64,000 nt of DNA from Aphanomyces cochlioides (GCA_019828595.1 JAHQRK010000001.1:2046001-2110000), one strand, 5' to 3'. Positions 40,595-55,413 are shown, counted from the first letter of the stretch. Translations and numbers: made by a program. Notes: generated by a model from the sequence alone, not told the origin.

Positions 40595-43500
40595 ATGGGC
40601 TGCGTGTCGTCGCTTGGCGTCCAGACAAAGGTCGCGGACACGGGCCATGTCGAAGAGAAGCAGCAATTGGACAACTCGCCGCTCACGCCAGAGGAAATCC
40701 GATCGCGCATTGTGTGCTCCGACAAGTCCGTGAAAGCTCAGCTCACGCCGTCGCTCTCGATCGAGTATGCCTTTGTGACGCAGCGTGGCTATTACCCCGA
40801 CGGTAATGCATCGTCGATCATGCCGGCATTGACATCGTCTGTTTGTAGCTGTGGACAAGCCCAACCAGGACAGCTATGCGATCATTCCCAACTTTGCGGG
40901 CGACCCAAGCAAGATCTTCTTCGGTATTTTTGACGGCCATGGAGCGACGGGCGATCTCTGCTCCATCTTCGCCAAGAAAGATGTGCCCGATCGACTGCAA
41001 AAGCTCATGGGGAAGGCCAATTCGTCCGTGCCGTTCACGGAGATCTACTCCAACTGCTTCACCGACACGAATGCCAAAGTAGAGATGCTCCATCGAGTTC
41101 CTTCATGATTGACATGGCGCGTTCTGTAGCTTCACACGTCGCGCATTGACGACAGCCTGAGCGGAACGACAGCCATTACATGCTTCATGGACGGCAATAT
41201 CATCCACGTCGCCAACGTCGGTGATTCCAGAGCTGTGATTGCCAAGTCAGATCAATCGCGCATTCTCGCGTCGCCGCTTTCTGTCGATCAAACGCCATAC
41301 CGGACGGTGCGACTGCCCTCCAACTCCGCTAGCACTGACTGCCCATACTTAGGACGAGAGAGAGCGCGTCAAGCGGTACGGCGCGCGTGTTTTGACGATG
41401 GATCAGCTCGAAGGAATTGCTCCAATTCATGAGGTGCAGCTTGCTGTCGACATGAAACTCACGGCGTGTAGAACTGGGCGTCGGCTGTGAATGAAGAAGT
41501 CGACGAAGATGGCGATCCGCCGCGAGTGTGGTCTCCCACTGGAAATTTTCCCGGCACGGCGTTCACGCGGTCGATTGGCGATGAAATCGCAGAGACGCTT
41601 GGTGTCTTTGCCGTCCCTGAGATCGCCAGTCTCCAACTCACGCCACATGACCGCTACATCATCATCGCAAGCGACGGCGTCTTTGAATTCCTCACGAATC
41701 AAGCCGTCGTGGACATCATCAAGACGTACACAGATCCCCTCGAAGCGTGCGAGAAGGTCGTGGCCGAGTCGTACCGCCTGTGGCTCCATTATGAATTGCG
41801 CACGGACGACATTACGATCATTTGCATCTACTTGGAACACTCGGCGACGGGAACTCCAGACGACCGAGGCGACTCTGCCGAGCGCCTTGCAAGTCAAAAG
41901 GCCAGCGATCTCATGACGACGAACCTGCTCAACTCACGCGTCACGGAGCAGCGTCCAGTCCGTCGTGGCATGTCGAAACAGAAGCGCCGCGACCAAATGA
42001 AGAAAGACATGGCCAAGATGGTCACGGACGAAGATCTCAACTACAACATGAGCGACCACATCGTGCCGAAAACCAAAGCCGAGATGGACAAGATCCTCGA
42101 GATCACGCAGTCGAATTGGCTCTTCAAGCAACTCAATGCCCAGCAGCGGGCTGATGTCTACCAAGTCATGGTGCGCGTCAACGTCAACGAAGGCGATGTC
42201 GTCATTCGTCAAGGCGATCCAGGCGATCGGTTCTACTGCGTCCAGAGCGGCGACTATCAGGTAGACGCCATCTCCTGCGTCGAGTCCCTCATTTCGTTGC
42301 GAGTAGGTGGCCGTCACGAGCGATTCCGCGACTGGAAAGCGTCAAGATATCGTCCATCAGTACCGTGGAGACACGCATCCGTCGTTTGGCGAACTTGCGC
42401 TGATGCACAATGCACCACGGTCGTCATCCGTCATTGCATTGACGAAAGGCGTGCTTTGGGCGATTGACTGCCGCGCTTTCCGCCTCGTCTTTATGAAATC
42501 GCCCACGAATGTCATCGTGCAAACACTCAAGAAGGTCGACGTGCTCAAGTCGCTCACGACAGCGCAGGTCGAGCGACTGGCGACCAATTTGACGGAAATC
42601 ACATTTGAAGACGGCGACTACATCCTCAACCAAGGCAGCATCGGCAATACTTTCTACGTCATCAAGGAAGGCGCTTGTATATGTACAGTCTGGGACACAG
42701 AGCCCGGCACCGAAGAGCGTCGAAGCCGTGAAGTTCTCCGCTTGCGCCAGCATCAATATTTTGGCGAACGAGCTCTCTTGAACGACGCGCCGCGTGCCGC
42801 CAATGTGATCTCCGTTGGTCGAACTAAGCTCCTCCAAATCGGCCGTCAAGCTTTTGAAGAAATCCTCGGTCCGCTGCAGCAGATCATCGACAACGATCGA
42901 GCTCAGCGTGAAGCAAAACATCATTTCCAATCGGCGGTGGCTAACATGCGCGATGCGTCCACTGCGACGGATGGTGCCAGCAGCACCCTCAAGGACGACG
43001 TTATTCGCGGCGCCGTCGTGCCCAAGTACGTTGCGCACACGATGGAAGTTGGGATCTTGGTCACGTACGAATCGTTCTCGCATGTGCCGCTGACCGTGCG
43101 AACCATCTCAAAGAAGACGACGAAAGCGTTCAACAAGATGGAGGAAGTTATGCGGGAAGTCAATCTGCACAAAAATATCCGCGTGCATTGTCAAGTCGCA
43201 ACGGTACCGGCGCTCTTGGGTACATGGACGGATGCCAATGGCCTCTACATGGCGTTCGATTCCACGATGGTGACGGACTTTGCGTCTGTCATGTATGAAT
43301 CCGACACGAAAATATCGGAAGATATGGTCCGACAGTACGCTGCGCAGCTACTTGTCGGCCTCGAGACGCTTCATGATGCTGGCTACGTCTACCGAAACAT
43401 GAACCCGGAAAACCTTGTCTTAGACATCCATGGCTACGTTCAATTCCAAGACTTTCGGTACGTCTGTTGCTTAACTTCCTCGTCGTTGACGGCGGCATAG

Positions 43501-44038
43501 GTATGCCAAATACATCGACGACACTCGGACGTATACATTGTGCGGCACGGCCGAGTACTCAGCGCCAGAGATGGTCTCCGCGCAAGGACATAGCTTTGGC
43601 GTTGATATTTGGGGTCTCGGCATTGTCATTTACGAGATGCTGTTCGGCGTGACGCCGTTTGCATGCAACGATTTGGAAAACGACAAGGATGTTGTGCTAG
43701 CCGTCTACTCGAAGATTTCACGGTACGACAAGAAGGATTTGGTCTTGCCCGACAACGAGCGGTCGCGGGAGGCTGCGGATCTATTGAGCAAGCTGCTGCA
43801 TCATTCGCCCGACGAACGCCTTGGATGCCAGGGCGTCGTCGATATCACAACTGGAGGGTCCGTCATTCGAAGCCATCCATGGTTCGCGTCGATCGACTGG
43901 GTTAAAGTCGCTGCGGGCATCCAGCCGGCGCCTCAAGCCGAGGCCATTGCCAACAAAGCGAAGCAGATCGAGGCGCAAGGAACGCAGTGCATCCTCGCCG
44001 AGTACACCGACTCGAATGTGTGGTTTGACGGGTTCTAG
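40595..44038 (+). CDS. PP2C phosphatase - double cNMP-binding - kinase-like fusion
   Basis: Seven exons (40595-40802, 40849-41078, 41130-41306, 41353-41433, 41472-42260, 42307-43457, 43501-44038) give 1057 residues. It starts MGC, a likely N-myristoylation and palmitoylation site. PP2C domain (about 60-350): NQDSY, FDGHG, ANVGDSRAV, TRSIGDE, ASDGVFEF and DDIT keep the metal-binding Asp residues. Two cyclic-nucleotide domains (about 450-545 and 575-680) have phosphate-binding cassettes FGELALMHNAPRSS and FGERALLNDAPRAA. The kinase domain (about 735-1015) has YRNMNPEN instead of HRDLKPEN, DFR instead of DFG, and VRTI where VAIK is expected, so it looks catalytically impaired. Plant PP2C-PKG proteins share this order. 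Cyclic-nucleotide-controlled dephosphorylation at membranes is inferred. Confidence 0.9.
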
Positions 44039-44095
44039 TGTCGTCCGTTCGTAACTGGTGTGTCAATAAACTTACACTTCAACATTGACCCCATG

Positions 44096-44113
44096 TATCC
44101 GGATGTCCGGATA
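44096..44113. promoter_or_regulatory. TATCCGGATGTCCGGATA element upstream of GPN2
   Basis: Two overlapping CCGGAT half-palindromes lie 38 bp upstream of the ATG at 44151, in a gap of 112 bp after the preceding stop. Confidence 0.5.
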
Positions 44114-44150
44114 AAGTTCAGTGGAGTTCGAGAAGGTTGTGAACGAAGGG

Positions 44151-45277
44151 ATGCCATTTGGACAGATCGTGCTGGGACCGCCCGGTTCGTCCGAGGAATT
44201 GTGGCGTCTGGACTAAAGAACTGATGGCTAGGCAGTGGCAAGACGACGTATTGCAATGGCATGCAGCAGTTCCTCGAAGCGTCCGGTCGAAAAGTCGCCG
44301 TGGTCAACGTGGATCCTGCGAACGAACAGCTCCCGTATGTAGCAGACGTGGACATTTCCGACTTGATCTGCCTCGAGAATGTCATGGAAGACTTAAATCT
44401 AGGTCCGAATGGAGGTATGTTCGAGTCTACAGCCAAGATGGAGCCTTTCTATGACTCTAGGATTGGTCTACTGCATGAACTTCATCGATCAAAACTTCGA
44501 CTGGTTGGTCGAACGACTCGAGCCACTGAAAGGTTTGCATGAAACGACGTATCGAGGATGAATGACAAGCTGTGAGTAGATCGGTATATTCTCTTTGACT
44601 TTCCAGGGCAAGTCGAATTGTACACACATGAAGAAAGCGTTCATAGTCTCGTCCACAAGCTCGAGAAGCAATTGGAATTCCGGGTATATACATAGTGTTT
44701 CCCATGTTCATAATGCTGACGAAGGCACTAGCTATCAGTAGTTCATCTCGTCGATGCCCATCATTGCACGGACAGCTCCAAGTTTATTTCAGTCGTGCTC
44801 CTGAGTCTGTCGTCTATGGTGCGCATGGAACTTCCACACATCAATATCCTCTCCAAGATGGATCTCATTCAGCAATATGGCAACTTGGCATTCAATCTCG
44901 AGTTTTATACAGACGTGCTGGACTTGCGCTACTTGCTCGATCGTCTCGAAGCCCAGGAATACGGCGACGTGGACGACAAGAGTGAGTCCAACGACGACAA
45001 CGACACCATTCCTGCTGCAATTGCCGAGCGGAAAAATCGCGTCAAGGAACGTTTCCGCAAGATGAACGAAGTTCTCATCGAAGTCATCGAAGATTTTTCC
45101 CTCGTGAGCTTTCTTCCCCTTCAGATCGAAGACGTCGAGAGCCTCCAGCGAGTGGTCAATGCGATCGACAAATCCAACGGGTATGTCTTCAATGGCAAGC
45201 CAACAGGATCGATCCTGAGCGACAACGAGTACCAGTCGGAGCGAATCGGAGACATGGAGGAGAGATATGTGCGATAA
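44151..45277 (+). CDS. GPN2: GPN-loop GTPase 2
   Basis: Five exons (44151-44184, 44232-44414, 44461-44532, 44580-44683, 44732-45277) with 46-48-nt introns encode 312 residues, normal for the family. Motifs are the P-loop GPPGSGKTTY (split by intron 1), VDPANEQLPY, the defining Gly-Pro-Asn loop in LNLGPNGGLVYCM, FDFPGQVEL (switch/G3), and SKMDL (G4). GPN GTPases assist assembly and nuclear import of RNA polymerase II and III in the cytoplasm. The 34-nt first exon ends inside the P-loop codon run. The start at MPFGQIVLGPP matches other GPN2 proteins. Confidence 0.93.
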
Positions 45278-45404
45278 TGGAAATCATGGACGTGGTTGAG
45301 AGACACAGTTGAAACGGCATTTCGAATTCTCAACTTTGCCGCATTTTTCTCGTTGTCGCACAGAACTTGGATGAAAATGGCAGGAACCAAAGGCTCATTT
45401 CGCA

Positions 45405-48044
45405 ATGTCCAAGACACCTCTCGCGACGAAAGAGTACTTTGACGAGGACGACGACAGCTATGCACGCCGTCGTGAGAATTGCTGGAGGAGTATGTGCTAT
45501 GCGACGGCCAGAAAGACGATCTTCTTGGTTGTGTACGTTGTCACGACGTTAGCAACGTCTGCTGTTGTCGTGAGCTGGATCACGGATGCAATTGCAGCCA
45601 GACGCAGTGCCGTCGCTCCTTTCTCGATCGACATCGCGAGCAACGTCATGAGTGAATATGAAACCGCCTACTCGATGTGCATCGAGACCGCGATTCAAGA
45701 GAGCTTTGGAGAGGCCGTCGAGCATTGGCAAAGTGAACAAACGCGCTTCTTGGATGCTCTTCAGGCCAGCAAAGTTGCAATGGATGCCGTCATGACGCAA
45801 ACAAAGCAATGTAAGTTGTTTCTCGCAATGACATCCAATGAGAGCGTCATGTCTAGGCAAAGACGTGCTTTTCCAAGCCCAGTCTTCATTCAAAGCCGTC
45901 GATCTCGACTGCGAAATGGACGACCAACTCCAACTCGAAACGATGAGCAATGCATGGTCGCTGCGTCAACCGGCGTCCGAGTCGTGGGTCATGATTCAAG
46001 TGCGGCCTCCGTTGCATCCCAAAGTCGCAGATCAAGTTGCGGCGGCTGTGGCCGAAGCTCAGCTTCGTGTCGTGAAGGACTTGAACGCAACTACACAGTC
46101 GCTCGGGCAAGTGGTAGACATGGGCAAAGAGCAGACGGAGGAGCGCTTTGATCACTTGAAATACATGACTGGCAAATTGAAGACGAGCTTTGAGCTTCCA
46201 GGCGGGAATGGCAAGTCGACGTCATTTCATCAAGCTCTCGAGAAGGCCAAGAAATCGATTGCCGATGCAAGGCAGATGTGGGACTCTGTCATTCCTGTCG
46301 TTGGCGCTGGATCGTCGTCATTTCCCATTTCCCACGACGTGGATGCAAGTTTGGACGGAATGATGCAAGCAACGGAGAGCTGGTCGTCTCACCTCCGTGA
46401 ACTTGAAACTTTGGTCAACGATACCTCCACGAATGTGAATCAATGGCAAGAAGCGGTCGAGGTGCACGTGCTCGACACGAAACAAATCTTGGACGAGTTG
46501 GCAGCTCAAATCGGCAACGAATCGTCGACCTGGCCGACGTTTGCCAACTGGACGCTTCGCTCCAAGCTCCTGCAGCAGCAGCAACATCCAACAGCTCCAT
46601 TCTTCCCCAACTTGTATGGCATCCATGATGCAATACGACTGACAACGTGACGTATTAGGAGTATGGCCAACCTGAGCTTGTCGATGACCAAAGGGCTTCA
46701 AGGGGGACTTCCACTAGCTGAAGGATGGAATGTCGACATTGAAGGCACGTCGATTGCCTTGCCGATTGACCTGATTCTTCGCATTTTCACAAGCATTGCC
46801 ATCATCTTTCTCGTTGCGTACTCCAACTACACCGACTTGCCTCAGGTATCCTGCACGCCCCTTCTTGTAGGACTAAGGTCTTGTCGTAGCTGGACAACCA
46901 AGGCTTCACGGCAATTCAAACAATCGTAGAGTCGACGTCTGCAACTCTTGAGCTCACGCGTGACTAGGGCGATTGGTTTGGCGTCTTGTGCTGTCGCTTT
47001 CACATCTTTGACATCTTGTACAGCTTGAGTCTTGTCAACTTGTGGCCCTTTTTCTGGACAGTTTTCATCTGGTACGACTCCATGACGAAAGTCTCTGACA
47101 ATGTGATCATGACTAGCTTCCTCCTCGCTTCACTGACGTTTGGTGTCGTCGTTCCAGTCAATCGATATCATACGATGGCATGCGCTGACGGCGACGAGGC
47201 GAGTCGCAATTTGGGCTTGAGCAGTTTTATTGTCAACTTGGCTTCGAACACGGTGATCGAGCGAGGAAATTACCAAGCCATGGAGGTCCGTGAATGGCTG
47301 CATGGATGTCACGTCTTGACGGTGACTCGTAGGGATATTTCCAACTCAAAACCATTCATGAACGAACATGTTCTTCGTATGAGATGCAAATCAAGTCCAT
47401 TGGCATGCAGAACCAAGGTGCGTTGAATCTGGCTCATGAAGAGTCTTGCTCATGTGGTCGTAGCAAATTTATCTGCCATGCTGGTCGACTACGAGGACAT
47501 CTTTACGACTGTCCAGCAGTTTCGCAAATGCATCCCCGAGAAAGATCCACGCAACTCGACCGCGAGTGCATGCAATGTTGAGCCTGGGGTTCTCTTGTCC
47601 ATGACGTCTGAAGCAGCATGGAAGTGTCCAGACTTCAATTTGACCCTCGCCGCTTTGAAAAAACCATGCACATCGACTGTAATGCATGATTTCAAGCACA
47701 TCGATGGAAGAGAGCAAGCTTGTCGACTGGAACGCGTTGTCTTGGAGTACATTTCGATGGTGTGGGTGTGGTGGATCATCATGGCGACGCTCAATCTCAC
47801 ACGTGCGGTCGTGCTCAAAGGCACAAACGTCTTCCTCTGGCGAGCTTTGAACGGCGGTCGAATCCCATTTCTTGGCTTTACGACTGAAGACGGTGAAATG
47901 CTTGATCAAGATCGTCTTGCTCGTCGATGCAAACGTCAGCTCACTGAATACAAAGTGCTCAGGTTCATCTACTGCTCGACCGCCATGTTCTTTTGCACCC
48001 TTGGCATTGTTCTCACCGTTGCGACGCTCAATAGCTTGCAATAG
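45405..48044 (+). CDS. Large multi-pass membrane protein of unknown function
   Basis: Seven exons (45405-45810, 45857-46613, 46659-46845, 46890-46925, 46968-47285, 47333-47417, 47464-48044) give 789 residues; exon 4 is only 36 nt. One hydrophobic segment near residues 38-59 is followed by a long helical, mostly hydrophilic ectodomain (to about 420). More membrane segments lie near 425-445, 485-500, 515-530, 690-708 and 762-785. A Cys-bearing loop (about 590-680) lies between the later spans. The single anchor, ectodomain and C-terminal span cluster resemble fusogen or receptor layouts, but no family motif is recognised. Confidence 0.75.
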
Positions 48045-49090
48045 AGCGATTTAATATACACGAGAATCATGTTGACCATTGCGCAAGCGCTTTATGACGC
48101 ATACAAACCATGACATGCCGACATTTCCACGCGACTCAATCCTCAACACGAGCACAGAAACGGTCAACATGAAATACTGATTGCCACGTCGTGGAGCTCC
48201 TTTAAAACTTCGTCATCGCTTCGCCGTCAGACAGACTGATCTTGTTTCTTCAACATGTCATGAGGAAGAGGATCAGGAGGAGCATGGGCAGACGAACGAC
48301 AGGATCCATGATGGTGTCAGCAAGTTGAACCTTCCAGTTGACCAATTAAAGAGAGTGATAGACTGTAAAATCAGTTACGCAGAACATCTCGTCTGGGTGC
48401 ACACTCTCTCGGGCCTTTCTCCGCTCGTTCCCCTGAGTTTCTCGGTCTTTTAGTGCCGCGGATTAGCGCGATTCGTCCGTGGTGTTTCTGTGGACGGCCT
48501 CTGCCACGTAGCTCATTGACGTCTCCATGATGGCTTCTTTATTGTGAAACGGACGAATGAATGCTCATTCAATTCCTTTAATCAAGTACTCTACTTTCTT
48601 GCAATATTAATTCCATAATTCCAACATTTCTATTCTCAGTTCAATCTCACTCCAACTGCTGGTCCAGCTATCGGAAATTACCCTGGAGATTCGATTCCTT
48701 CATGGACATCAGGCATAACCACATGGGCGTGGGCAGAAGCACACAAGAGGGGTATCTTCTGAGCTTTCCAAGCAAAATCAACCGCAATGTTTTGTAAACA
48801 ATGGTTTCATTTGTTATTAATTTTCTTATGTATTTTTCACCTCGCTTTAATGACAGTAACTTAAAATCAAATAAGAATAAAATGTAAAATGTCATTATAA
48901 TCAAGTATTGTAGTGTCTTTAAATCATTAAAAGGAGGTTAATTGAATTAAAATATATTTTGGCATAAATTTTCGATGCCATTGAAGTATACTGGATTAAG
49001 AAAATTCCACATTCCGTTTCTCCAAAACCAACGACCATATGCCAGGAGCTGACCCTCGACCAGAGCGCTCCACTCTCCTCTTGGACTCTT
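48045..49090. other. Intergenic region with a very AT-rich centre
   Basis: No gene model could be built. A short plus-strand stretch (48641-48762) reads FNLTPTAGPAIGNYPGDSIP after an AG acceptor-like site and may be a lost exon. 48790-48970 is extremely AT-rich without clear inverted repeats. Confidence 0.45.
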
Positions 49091-50658
<1,568 letters not shown>

Positions 50659-50698
50659 AATGTAATATTCAATGGAGAAATGCTTAAGGAGAGCTAAA

Positions 50699-51786
50699 TC
50701 ATCTCTTTCGCTTGTCCGACGGAGCGTCGGGGAAGGGTTCGTAGGGCGGCAGATTGTCCAGCGATGTCGAGTCACTGGTCTTCTTAAAGTACCGCGTGAT
50801 CACAACTGGCGCTTTATCCTTGTCTGGCAGAGTCAGCGTCAATTCCACACGCATTCGACCGAGTTCGTCCAATGTACGCACGTCATGGAGAATGCCACGG
50901 AAGCCCGAAAGATGGGTCACAGTCTTGATGGCAGTTGGCTCTCCCATGACTTTGATCTACGAAGTACCATGTCAATAATTGAGGTTGCCCATGACTAAGA
51001 CTGACCGTGTTGGTCTTGATGACGACTTCCTGGCCAAATTTGAGCTGTTTCGTCTCAAGGAAGATGCGTGTGCGCCGCGTGATGGTGAATTCACCAGCGG
51101 TTTGGAGAATAATCACAGTTAAATCCAACTTGTCGGCAGCTTGTCGGGCAATCAAAGGCAGTCCCTGGAGAAAGAGTAAACGCAAGCAGTCTTTGGATAG
51201 GTACCATAGCTTCCAAGTAGTCGTTCGTTGAATCAGACGCTTCGCGATCGAGTTCCCAAGTTCCAGACAAGTTGAGTGCACCGGCACCGGCTGTGTTGAC
51301 AGGCACAGGAACAGCCGATGCTGATGCCACTGCTACTGCAGAGTTTACACTGACGTTTGTCGGTTTGAAGGCTCGGTTGTGCGCTTGAGCAGATGCGACG
51401 TTCAAACGATGTTGCTGCTGGTTCATTTGCATTTGCATAGCCGCAACATTCATGTTGTTCAATTGCTGCAGTGCATTCAAGTTGGCCCCTGCAGGAAGTT
51501 GCATGCCGATTCCCAATCCCATTCGTTTGAGTTGCTGTTGCTGTTGACTTGACAATGCCGCGGCCGCAGCCGCTACCATCGCAGCTGACGGAGCAGGCGC
51601 CATTGCTATTGACGCAGGAGGGTTTCCAATCGACATGGCAGCGCTACCAGCGCCAGTATTCGGAGGAGCTGCTGCTAGGATGGGATTGGACATAGATATA
51701 GGGATTGGCTTTGAGCTGGTCGAGCTCGTGGGCGTCTTGTTGGTCGACATCGCGGCTGCTTGTCTAGCAACGTTCGTTGGCAGCAC
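50699..51786 (-). CDS. Ala/Gln-rich protein with a conserved lipocalin-like C-terminus
   Basis: Exons 51205-51786, 51006-51164 and 50699-50956 joined across 40- and 49-nt introns give 332 residues. The first about 165 residues are low complexity: Thr/Ser/Pro, an Ala run, poly-Gln and Met/Asn-rich. From LSGTWELDREASDSTNDYLE (about residue 175) a compact domain of alternating strands follows, reading like a small beta-barrel of the lipocalin/FABP kind (GEFTITRRTRIFLETKQLKF), and it ends in a basic tail (DKRKR). The function is unknown; the fold suggestion is inference. Met13 is an alternative start. TATCCGGATA lies 45 bp upstream. Confidence 0.72.
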
Positions 51787-51830
51787 TCACTGGGCGGCGG
51801 AAACTTTGTTCTACATCTGGGTGTCAAAAT

Positions 51831-51840
51831 TATCCGGATA
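51831..51840. promoter_or_regulatory. TATCCGGATA palindrome
   Basis: A perfect 10-bp palindrome 45 bp upstream of the minus-strand ATG at 51786. Confidence 0.5.
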
Positions 51841-52150
51841 CAAACTCACCTAGGAGAGTAGACATAGTATAGTAAAATCAAGATTAATTGCGGGATGTCT
51901 TGGCTAAATCTTTGGGAGCGACAGGTTAGAGTCCTTACGTGCAATAGAGACGAGAGGACTCATGAAGGAAGGATGCCGTCGTGGACGACGAAGATGGTAG
52001 GAAGAGGAAGCACATCAGAGGATGGAAATGAAGAGACAAAGGTAAAGCTGAAATGAATTGTATTAAAATACGGACGACGCCATGCGCCTTCAAAAGTGCC
52101 CTGCGCTATCTAACCGATCCAATCTCGATTGAAGCGAAGGGGCCGTACGT
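51841..52150. other. Intergenic region, no gene seen
   Basis: Lies between the promoter side of the Ala/Gln-rich gene and the 3' end of the calcium pump. No open frame of note and no repeat. Confidence 0.5.
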
Positions 52151-55100
52151 TTAGTCTTCCTTGAGGTGCTTCTTTGCACGCATGCGTTGCGCCAATTCTC
52201 GGGCAGCCATTTGTCGGCCAAAGACCTTCAAGATTTCGTCCATGAGAATCACCGGAAGGGAGAAAGCAAGGACAACAAGCCATTCGTTGAAGTCCAAGGG
52301 GCACACGCTGAAGATTTCAGCGAGCCAGTCGACGTACAAAATGACAAAATGCAAGCCGAATGAGACAAACATGGCAATGATCAAGTAAGGGTTGGACCAC
52401 GGTGGCATCGTGACCAAACTGCCATCTTCAGACAAAGCATTCAAGGCGTTGAACATTTCAATAGCGACCAAGACAGACAAAGACATGGTCGATGCCTTGA
52501 CTTTGCCGACCGTGAAGTAGGAGCAAGGATCCTTGGAGAAGTCCATACCACCAAAGTTGGCCACCTTGAAATCCTTCCACGTAGAACATTGTCCAAAGTG
52601 GGTCAATTGGTCATACGTAATCAAAGTGTGGCCATCGTTGGAGCCTTCGTAGTACATGTACCAGTAGCCAAAGACACCGACACAAGCAAAACCGACGTAG
52701 ATACCAACGACCATGTAGCGGAAGAAGGTCCAGCGGTTGATCAAGACATCGTTGGCACGGCGAGGGGGCTTGGTCATAATGTCCTTGTCAGCAGGGTTGA
52801 AGCCGAGAGCGGTGGCAGGAGGACCATCAGTGACCAAGTTGACCCACAACAATTGCACCGGAATCAAGCCTTCAGGGAATCCAAGGGCAGCAGTGAAGAA
52901 GATAGCAGCGACTTCACCGATGTTGGACGAAATCAAGTAGCGAATAAAGGCTTGCATGTTGTTGTAAATGGAACGGCCTTCTTCGACGGCAGACACAATG
53001 GTCGCAAAGTTGTCATCAGCCAAAACCATGTCAGCTGCTTCCTTGGCAACTTCCGTACCGGCAATACCCATCGCAATACCAATATCAGCTTGCTTCAAGG
53101 CAGGAGCATCATTGACACCATCACCAGTCATAGCAGCGACTTCTCCGTTTTGCTTCAACATTCTGACCAACATTTGCTTGTGCTTGGGCTCAGTGCGCGA
53201 GAAAGCCAAACCGTTGCCATCCTTGTTCATCAACAATTCGACTTGTCGGGCAGTAGGCAAAGCAAAGAATTCAGCACCAGTGAAGGACTTTTCAGAGACA
53301 TCTTCATCAGCTTCAAAAATACCAATCTTGCGGCACACAGATTCAGCGGTCAACTTGTTGTCACCAGTAATCATAATCACGCGGATACCAGCGTTACTAC
53401 ACACTTCAATCATGGGGCGCACTTCAGGACGTGGAGGATCTTCCATGCCGGCCAAGCCAACAAAGGTCAAGTTCGATTCGATCTGGGCAAAGTTTTCAGT
53501 TGATTCCAATTTCTTGTGGGCAGCGTGGTGACGGTCGCCATCATAAGAGTTCAATTCACCCAAGTCTTCCTTCTTGGCCAAAGCCAAGCATCGGAGACTC
53601 TTTTGGGCCATGCTGGTCACCTTGGCCAAGACTTCCTGTTTACCCTTGTCAGTGAAAGGAACAACACGACCGTCCTTCAATTGAATCGTGGTGCATCGAG
53701 TAAGCAAACCTTCGGGAGCGCCTTTAACGAAAAGAATATTTTGTGCAGCTGGAGACGAACGAGTGGCGCGTTTTCCTTCGCTGTCTTGAGAACACAAGAC
53801 GGACATCGACTTGCGATCGCGGGAAAACTCAAGAGTTGCAAGTTTCTTGTATTGGCTAATCCAGTAGTTGTTCGCATGTTGCACAACTTTGGCAGGGTCA
53901 GAGGTACGTTGTGAAGCCACAGTAGCTTGTTGAGCCTTGTCTGGGACGCCAATCTTTTCGGTCAACACGCGCAAAGCAGCTTCTGTTGGTTCACCAACGC
54001 GTACGTATTTGCCATTGTTGTACTCAATGGTAGACTCGTTACACAAAGCGCAAATCGCAGCAATACTGTTGACTGCCTTTTCATTTCCAGGGGTCATGGT
54101 CGAAATGGCGCCGATAGGAGCATACGTGTGTCCTTCGACATCGTACGAGACCAATTCCGTCTCGGAAGTTCCAGGATGCGAAAAAGTCACGCAAGACATT
54201 TCGTTGGTCGTCAGAGTTCCTGTTTTATCCGAGCAAATAACTGTGGTGCATCCAAGTGTTTCGACTGAGGGGAGCTTTCGCACAATAGCATTCCTGGCCG
54301 CCATTTTCTTGGTGCCTAGAGCCAAGCAAGTTGTGATGACTGCAGGAAGACCTTCGGGAATGGCGGCAACAGCAAGTGCGACGGCAATTTTGAAGTAGTA
54401 AATACATCCCTTGAAAACAGAGCCGTGCACTGGATCAAAGAAGTTCTTGTAATTGATGAGCCACACAACCAAACAGATAACACCAATGACCTTGGACAAC
54501 AGTTCACCGAATTCGTCCAATTTCTTCTTCAATGGAGTCGACTCTTCTTCTTCAGCGGCGTCTTGGACACTCTGTTGAATTTGTCCAATTTCAGTTTCCA
54601 TGCCTGTCTTGACGACGACACCATGGCCCATGCCATTGACGATAACAGTGGCAGCAAAGAGCATATTCTTCTTTGCTTGAATAATGTCTTCGGTGGTCGA
54701 TGGCAATTCATCGATTTCCTTGTTCACACTGACACTTTCACCAGTCATTTGGGATTGTTCCGCTCGCATGGAGGTCGTCTTGAGCGAAATCAATCGCATA
54801 TCCGCAGGTACTTTGTCACCGACACGGATTTCTACAATATCACCTGGGACCAAATCGCGTGCAGGGAGAGTTTGCATCACTCCGTTGCGGAGCACACGAG
54901 CGTTTTCAGGTTGAAGGTTCTTCAAGGCTTCCAAGGCTGATTCAGCATTGGATTCTTGCCACACACCAACAATGGCGTTCAAAATCAAGATGACTAAAAT
55001 CACAAGAGGTTCCACATAAGCGCCAATGCCTTCTCCATGATTGTCTTCGTCAAACCAGGCCAACAAAAACGAAATGGTCGCAGCCCCGAGTAAAATTCGC

Positions 55101-55341
55101 ACGAGGGCGTCTTCAAATTGTTCGAGGACCAACTTCCACAAAGGCGTTGGCTCTTCTTTGTCGAGTTCATTCCATCCGTGGGTTTTGCGCGCTTCTTCGA
55201 CACGCGCGTCATTCAACCCGACACTTTCTTTCACATCAAAGTGTTTGAGGACTTCGTCCACACTTTTCTACAAGAGCGGCAAGGTCAAACTATACTCCAT
55301 GTCATGTCCTTTCTTACAAGTTCGAAGCGCTGAGCCGCCAT
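52151..55341 (-). CDS. SERCA-type P-type calcium ATPase (type IIA)
   Basis: A 24-nt first exon (55318-55341, MAAQRFEL), a 50-nt intron (55268-55317) and exon 2 (52151-55267) give 1046 residues, typical for SERCA. The pump moves Ca2+ from cytosol into the ER at the cost of ATP. Signatures are [11 protein letters not shown] (actuator TGES loop), the M4 calcium site [25 protein letters not shown] (phosphorylated Asp), [37 protein letters not shown], and the M5-M6 region [16 protein letters not shown]. The first in-frame codon of exon 2 near the N-terminus is GTG, so the small upstream exon is needed to supply an ATG. It fits the usual N-terminal sequence ahead of [11 protein letters not shown]. 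Confidence 0.95.
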
Positions 55342-55403
55342 CCGCACGTCGGATCTCGCTTCTCTAAAATCTCAAAGTGATTCCAAGCCTTAAAGCGTCG
55401 CAG

Positions 55404-55413
55404 TATCCGGATA
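55404..55413. promoter_or_regulatory. TATCCGGATA palindrome upstream of the calcium pump
   Basis: A perfect copy 63 bp upstream of the ATG at 55341. A related TATCCGGAAA lies at 55783 with no assigned gene. Confidence 0.5.

Noticed and set aside
48181..48453. 90-codon plus-strand frame after the multi-pass gene
   Set aside because: Featureless, no splice-compatible neighbours, and probably 3' untranslated or intergenic sequence.
52589..53503. 304-codon plus-strand frame inside the calcium pump
   Set aside because: Antisense shadow of the SERCA gene. No independent signal.
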